Shown piece by piece: positions 60,887-64,000 of a stretch of DNA of 64,000 nucleotides. Positions within the stretch are counted from its first letter, which is position 1. Every line of letters begins with the position of its first letter. Source of the DNA: Bostrychus sinensis (Eukaryota; Chordata; Actinopteri; Gobiiformes; Eleotridae); the NCBI GenBank assembly GCA_020698575.1, contig CM036257.1:18057520-18121519 (forward strand), given 5' to 3'. The notes under the pieces were generated by a model that did not search any database, was not told where the DNA came from, and was given only the letters and a program-made list of their open reading frames with translations. Made by a program: the position numbers and the translations under genes.

Positions 60887-61199
60887 CCACAATCTCTAGT
60901 AAAAGCAATAGGGGAGACGTGTCCTTGCCCCTGCCCTTGCTGCCTTTTTTTAGGGACGGTGTCTTTACAACAACTCCCAGGAGATGACAGCGCAGTGAAC
61001 TGTTGCTCTGGGACAAAAAAAAAGCGTCCCAATCCTTGTCCGAATCTTGTCTCTCCTCCTTGCTGTCCTGTCCTGCAGTGAGAGTCCGCAAGCTAACTCA
61101 GTGTTTTTGCAGCCGGGGAGTGTGATGCGAATGTTCGTGTGATGTTCGGGCTTGTTTTTTGTGTGTGTGTGAAGTGAGTGTGCAGTGCGGTGCCGGCTT

Positions 61200-61214
61200 G
61201 CCTCAGCATCAATC

Positions 61215-61245
<31 letters not shown>

Positions 61246-61450
61246 GCAAATACACTCATTCCCTCCCACGTTCTCTCGCTGGCTTCACTGACTGTAGGCT
61301 GCGGGAACAATCCACTTCCCACCTTACGAGCCGGCCAATCAGAGCGCGTGGGAATAGTGATGTCACAGACCTAAAGGGAGTGAGCTGAAGGGGACCGTTT
61401 AGCAGGTTAGGAGGGGCGGAGGAGTGCGCGCTATAGTCTGACAGCTCCGG
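61200..61450 (-). promoter_or_regulatory. candidate main syne1 promoter and 5' UTR region
   Basis: This block is richer in G, C and CpG than the surrounding DNA and lies 300-550 bp upstream of the leader ATG. On the plus strand it shows a CCAAT box at 61335-61339 within GGCCAATCAGAGCG, and a GGGGCGG Sp1-type GC box at 61413-61419. A (CT)n tract at about 61221-61245 reads as (GA)n in the gene sense. No clear TATA box is visible. The transcription start is not defined by sequence alone, and further noncoding exons upstream cannot be excluded. Confidence 0.55.
61219..61246. repeat. (CT)n microsatellite in the 5' flank
   Basis: About 13 perfect CT units lie between the leader exon and the CCAAT box. 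In the direction of the gene it is a GA repeat, so it could sit in the 5' UTR or core promoter. Confidence 0.9.
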
Positions 61451-62109
61451 GACAGACGTGCAGGAATTCCCTATGATTATATTACTCCCCTCCTCGCTGG
61501 TAGCATGCAGCGCTCTGAGGGTTTGTGGCTTTTCGACATTGCAAAGCCTGAAGGGGAGCAGACTATCAATGTCCTGTTTGTTCTGCTACTGTATGAGAAC
61601 ACTTTCATCTCAACCACAGTCACATCTCGTACAGCTGTCTGTCTGCTGCCTACGGGGAAGAGAGCCCCGAGTATAATACAGTAGAGGTAAACATCTTTTA
61701 TAAAAGATGCACCATGAAAAGATAAACACAATAGACAGACTGGTGAGTAAGATAGACTAAGGTACTACTTGTAGCATTGTAGCATACTTCAAAGTGTTTT
61801 CAAATATCTTCAATATCCTTCAATGAGCTGTTTTTTACATAAATAGAGATATCAGCAAACTTACACCACAAAGCAGTTTTGCGAAGTTTTTCTAATACAT
61901 ATTTAATTTTATTTGCATGCATTTATGAAGCCACAGTAAATGTGTGTAAGCATCCACTGTGGTTCTCATGCTGCACATAAAGCTAAAAAGATAAAAACTG
62001 ATGACCAATGCTATGATGGGTTGTTGCTGTTTTTGCAAGAAATGTTTCTAGGTTAGTTGTCCCATGAAGGAAAACAATTCATTGTGTTTTTTCCATTTTA
62101 AACCTATGT

Positions 62110-62288
62110 GAGCTTTTTTTTTCCTTTTGGCTTTTCCTTTCTGGGGTCGCCGCAGCAAATAATCTGCCTCAGAGTAGTAAGCAGTGATTTGCGTATTAAT
62201 TTGGTATAGGTTTTACGTCAGATGCAGTTCCTGACAACCCTCTCAGTTTATCCAGACTTGGGACAGGCACAAAAAGAACGACTAGACA
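62110..62288 (+). repeat. CAAATCATCTGCCTC-family repeat, 5' flank of syne1
   Basis: It contains GCCGCAGCAAATAATCTGCC, AGATGCAGTTCCTGACAACC and CCAGACTTGGGACAGGCACA. Confidence 0.65.
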
Positions 62289-62439
62289 TTCTCAATAATG
62301 AATAAAGTGCCAATCTTCAACCAAAAGGTCTTTCTTTGCCACAGAGCCTATTAGAACATCTTGTTATTAGTGTGAAAGGACATGTACAAAGTATATTCAG
62401 CCAATATCTATAAGCCTTACATCTGTTTTTTTAGGGGTT

Positions 62440-62530
62440 GCGAATGGTTGGATTCTATGGGCTATAGTCCCTGGACAACAGGGAGTTAGTCGCAGGGCTG
62501 ACATAGAAACACACAGACAGACAACCAACA
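62440..62530 (-). mobile_element. SINE-related fragment in the 5' flank
   Basis: It contains GTCGCAGGGCTGACATAGAA and repeated ACAGACAGACAAC, matching the 3' part of the teleost SINE family. Confidence 0.45.
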
Positions 62531-63304
62531 ATTTAAATGATAGAAGTCTTTCTAAATACATTACTTTATTATCAAAATACACAAAATATAAGCACAATGA
62601 AAAGTGCATGTTGTAATCTAATTTATTTACTGTGGGCAATAACAACAACGAGCCTCAGCTTTTTTGTGTTTAGTGAAAACCAAACACAATGGTGGCTTTG
62701 TTCGTCCAACTATGAATTCAACATCTAAAAAAACCCTCTTCAAATCCAAGAGCCACTACAGTCACTAGGAACTGGATCAGACACAGAGCTGTATGTGTTA
62801 GTGAGCCAAAATTACCCCCAGACACCACCATCACTGCTGCAGTAAAATTACACCACAAAATGCTGCAGTATTTTAACACTGTCTTCCATTTTTCCTCATT
62901 TTTGTAACACATACTCTCTCAACATTATATAAAGATCTTTAAAAGAATAAGCAATAAGTATGCAGAATATCTGCTTGGGTCTGATATCAGGGCTAAAGAT
63001 AAAAGGGTCATTTGTCATTTGTGAGATTTCCCCATTTTGTTCTTTGGGTTTCCCCCATAAGAGATTTTAATTATGAAAGTCATCAATAACCAATGGTAGC
63101 TGTCATCCGCTATCTGTCTGCTGATAATCACACTGCTACTGACAGTTTTCACATTAAAACTGGACTAGTGCAGGTTAAGGTCCATTTCACAATACCATGC
63201 AAAGAGCAGGTTTGTAAGAAAGGCTATGAACAAAAAAGTATCGGGTGTATCAGTGTAAAAAAAATGTGCAAAAATACAACAAAGAAAAATCAAAACTAGA
63301 AGCA

Positions 63305-63430
63305 CTTGGAGAGAATAGACCTCTGCCAAGCGACTGGTCCTGTCTTGTAGTGGTAAAGATATAGTGCCCAGACCTGGACTCCAACTTGAAGATCTTGTAG
63401 TTCAGGGGGTAAATGCTCTTTCTGTTTAGC
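63305..63430. repeat. copy of the AAAGATATAGTGCCCAGAC repeat
   Basis: It contains AAAGATATAGTGCCCAGACC and GATCTTGTAGTTCAGGGGGT. It resembles 18890-19005 and the split copy at 54298-54860. Confidence 0.55.
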
Positions 63431-64000
63431 TAGAAAACCACTACATCTCACAATGGTAAGGAATCTACCTTTCCTGTGTCCTGTGTTTACTGAAGTACTC
63501 TTAGTCAACAGCATTTTTCAGTGTTTTCTTTTAGGTTTTTGCACAGTACTGTATATACTACCATTACTATGCATGTGTATCCAGGTATTATAGATATACA
63601 TTGCTTTTACTGCCACACTTGACACTACGAAAACACAATTTTACGCTTGTGCAAGAAAAATTCAGCAAACACCCACATTCCCCATTCAATAATAGTACAA
63701 AAATCACAATGGCCAGACTTCAGCGCTGTATAAACAAAAATCTATTGTTCCAGGGCTTTTCTTGCAGCTCTAGTTAGCCTCTGCAAGAACAGGGATGTTA
63801 ATAATAGAGAAGACTATATCGACTGATGAGTGCATGAACAATTCATTACAATTTACTCCAATCTTTCTGCCTTTATGGTGCGTTTTATCTTATTTAGCCT
63901 TAATTTAACCAGGCAACAATTGAAAACGCAATATAATGATATAAGAGCCTTAATTACTAAATTTAGAAGGGAACTGTCCTTGGTGCTGAAGCCATTAATA

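Larger units (their letters stand above)
61451..64000. other. upstream flank of syne1
   Basis: No neighbouring gene is recognised. It holds the repeats at 62110, 62440 and 63305. CpG-bearing sequence at 61451-61680 could include upstream noncoding syne1 sequence, but nothing fixes an exon there. Confidence 0.5.

Noticed and set aside
375..60886. Gene could be syne2 (nesprin-2) or another spectrin-family gene
   Set aside because: The leader-proximal CH1 sequence, the SAYRGSP microexon, DILLLKGEGEVKLNM and the collinear rod match nesprin-1 as I know it. Nesprin-2 has a different CH1 (AFTCWINSQLA) and does not share these rod motifs.
61458..61731. Short frames upstream of the promoter as a neighbouring gene
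   Set aside because: Both strands read open by chance for 70-80 codons in CpG-rich DNA. No domain or splice context supports a gene.

Overview
This window is vertebrate nuclear DNA, almost certainly from a teleost fish. It holds spliced GT-AG exons in AT-rich introns, with fish-type tRNA-derived SINEs, Tc1/mariner remnants, hAT-type and foldback MITEs and other dispersed repeats. There is no prokaryotic operon structure.

The window is dominated by one gene on the minus strand: the 5' part of syne1 (nesprin-1), the giant spectrin-repeat protein that ties the outer nuclear membrane to actin. I could chain 67 coding exons from a start codon at 60886 down to 375. All boundaries agree in GT-AG and in reading phase except for one extra base in exon 14. 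The chain encodes about 3,735 residues once that base is discounted, roughly the first two fifths of the protein. The rest of the gene lies beyond position 1. I cannot tell whether this is the syne1a or syne1b copy.

Layout, in gene order (high to low coordinates): 61.2-61.45 kb is a promoter-like region with a CCAAT box, a GC box and a (CT)n tract. 60.7-60.9 kb is a leader exon unlike the mammalian N-terminus as I remember it. 58.3-43.3 kb holds the two calponin-homology (CH) domains, including a conserved 21-nt microexon. 42.5-37.6 kb holds a linker and the first spectrin-like helices. 35.6-0.4 kb is a long rod of spectrin repeats, many of them on exons of exactly 165 nt. The CH pair would bind F-actin and the rod acts as a spacer. 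The C-terminal KASH membrane anchor is not in this window.

Observations most worth a second look: a single-base frameshift in exon 14 that creates a TGA; an unexplained in-frame cassette-exon candidate inside CH1 (57066-57179); an exon-like sequence on the opposite strand at 28-195; a promoter-like block in intron 55 that could start a CH-less isoform; and a foldback MITE that stops 12 bp from the 3' splice site of exon 17. Intron sequence outside these items is mostly AT-rich and carries dispersed repeats, listed individually.
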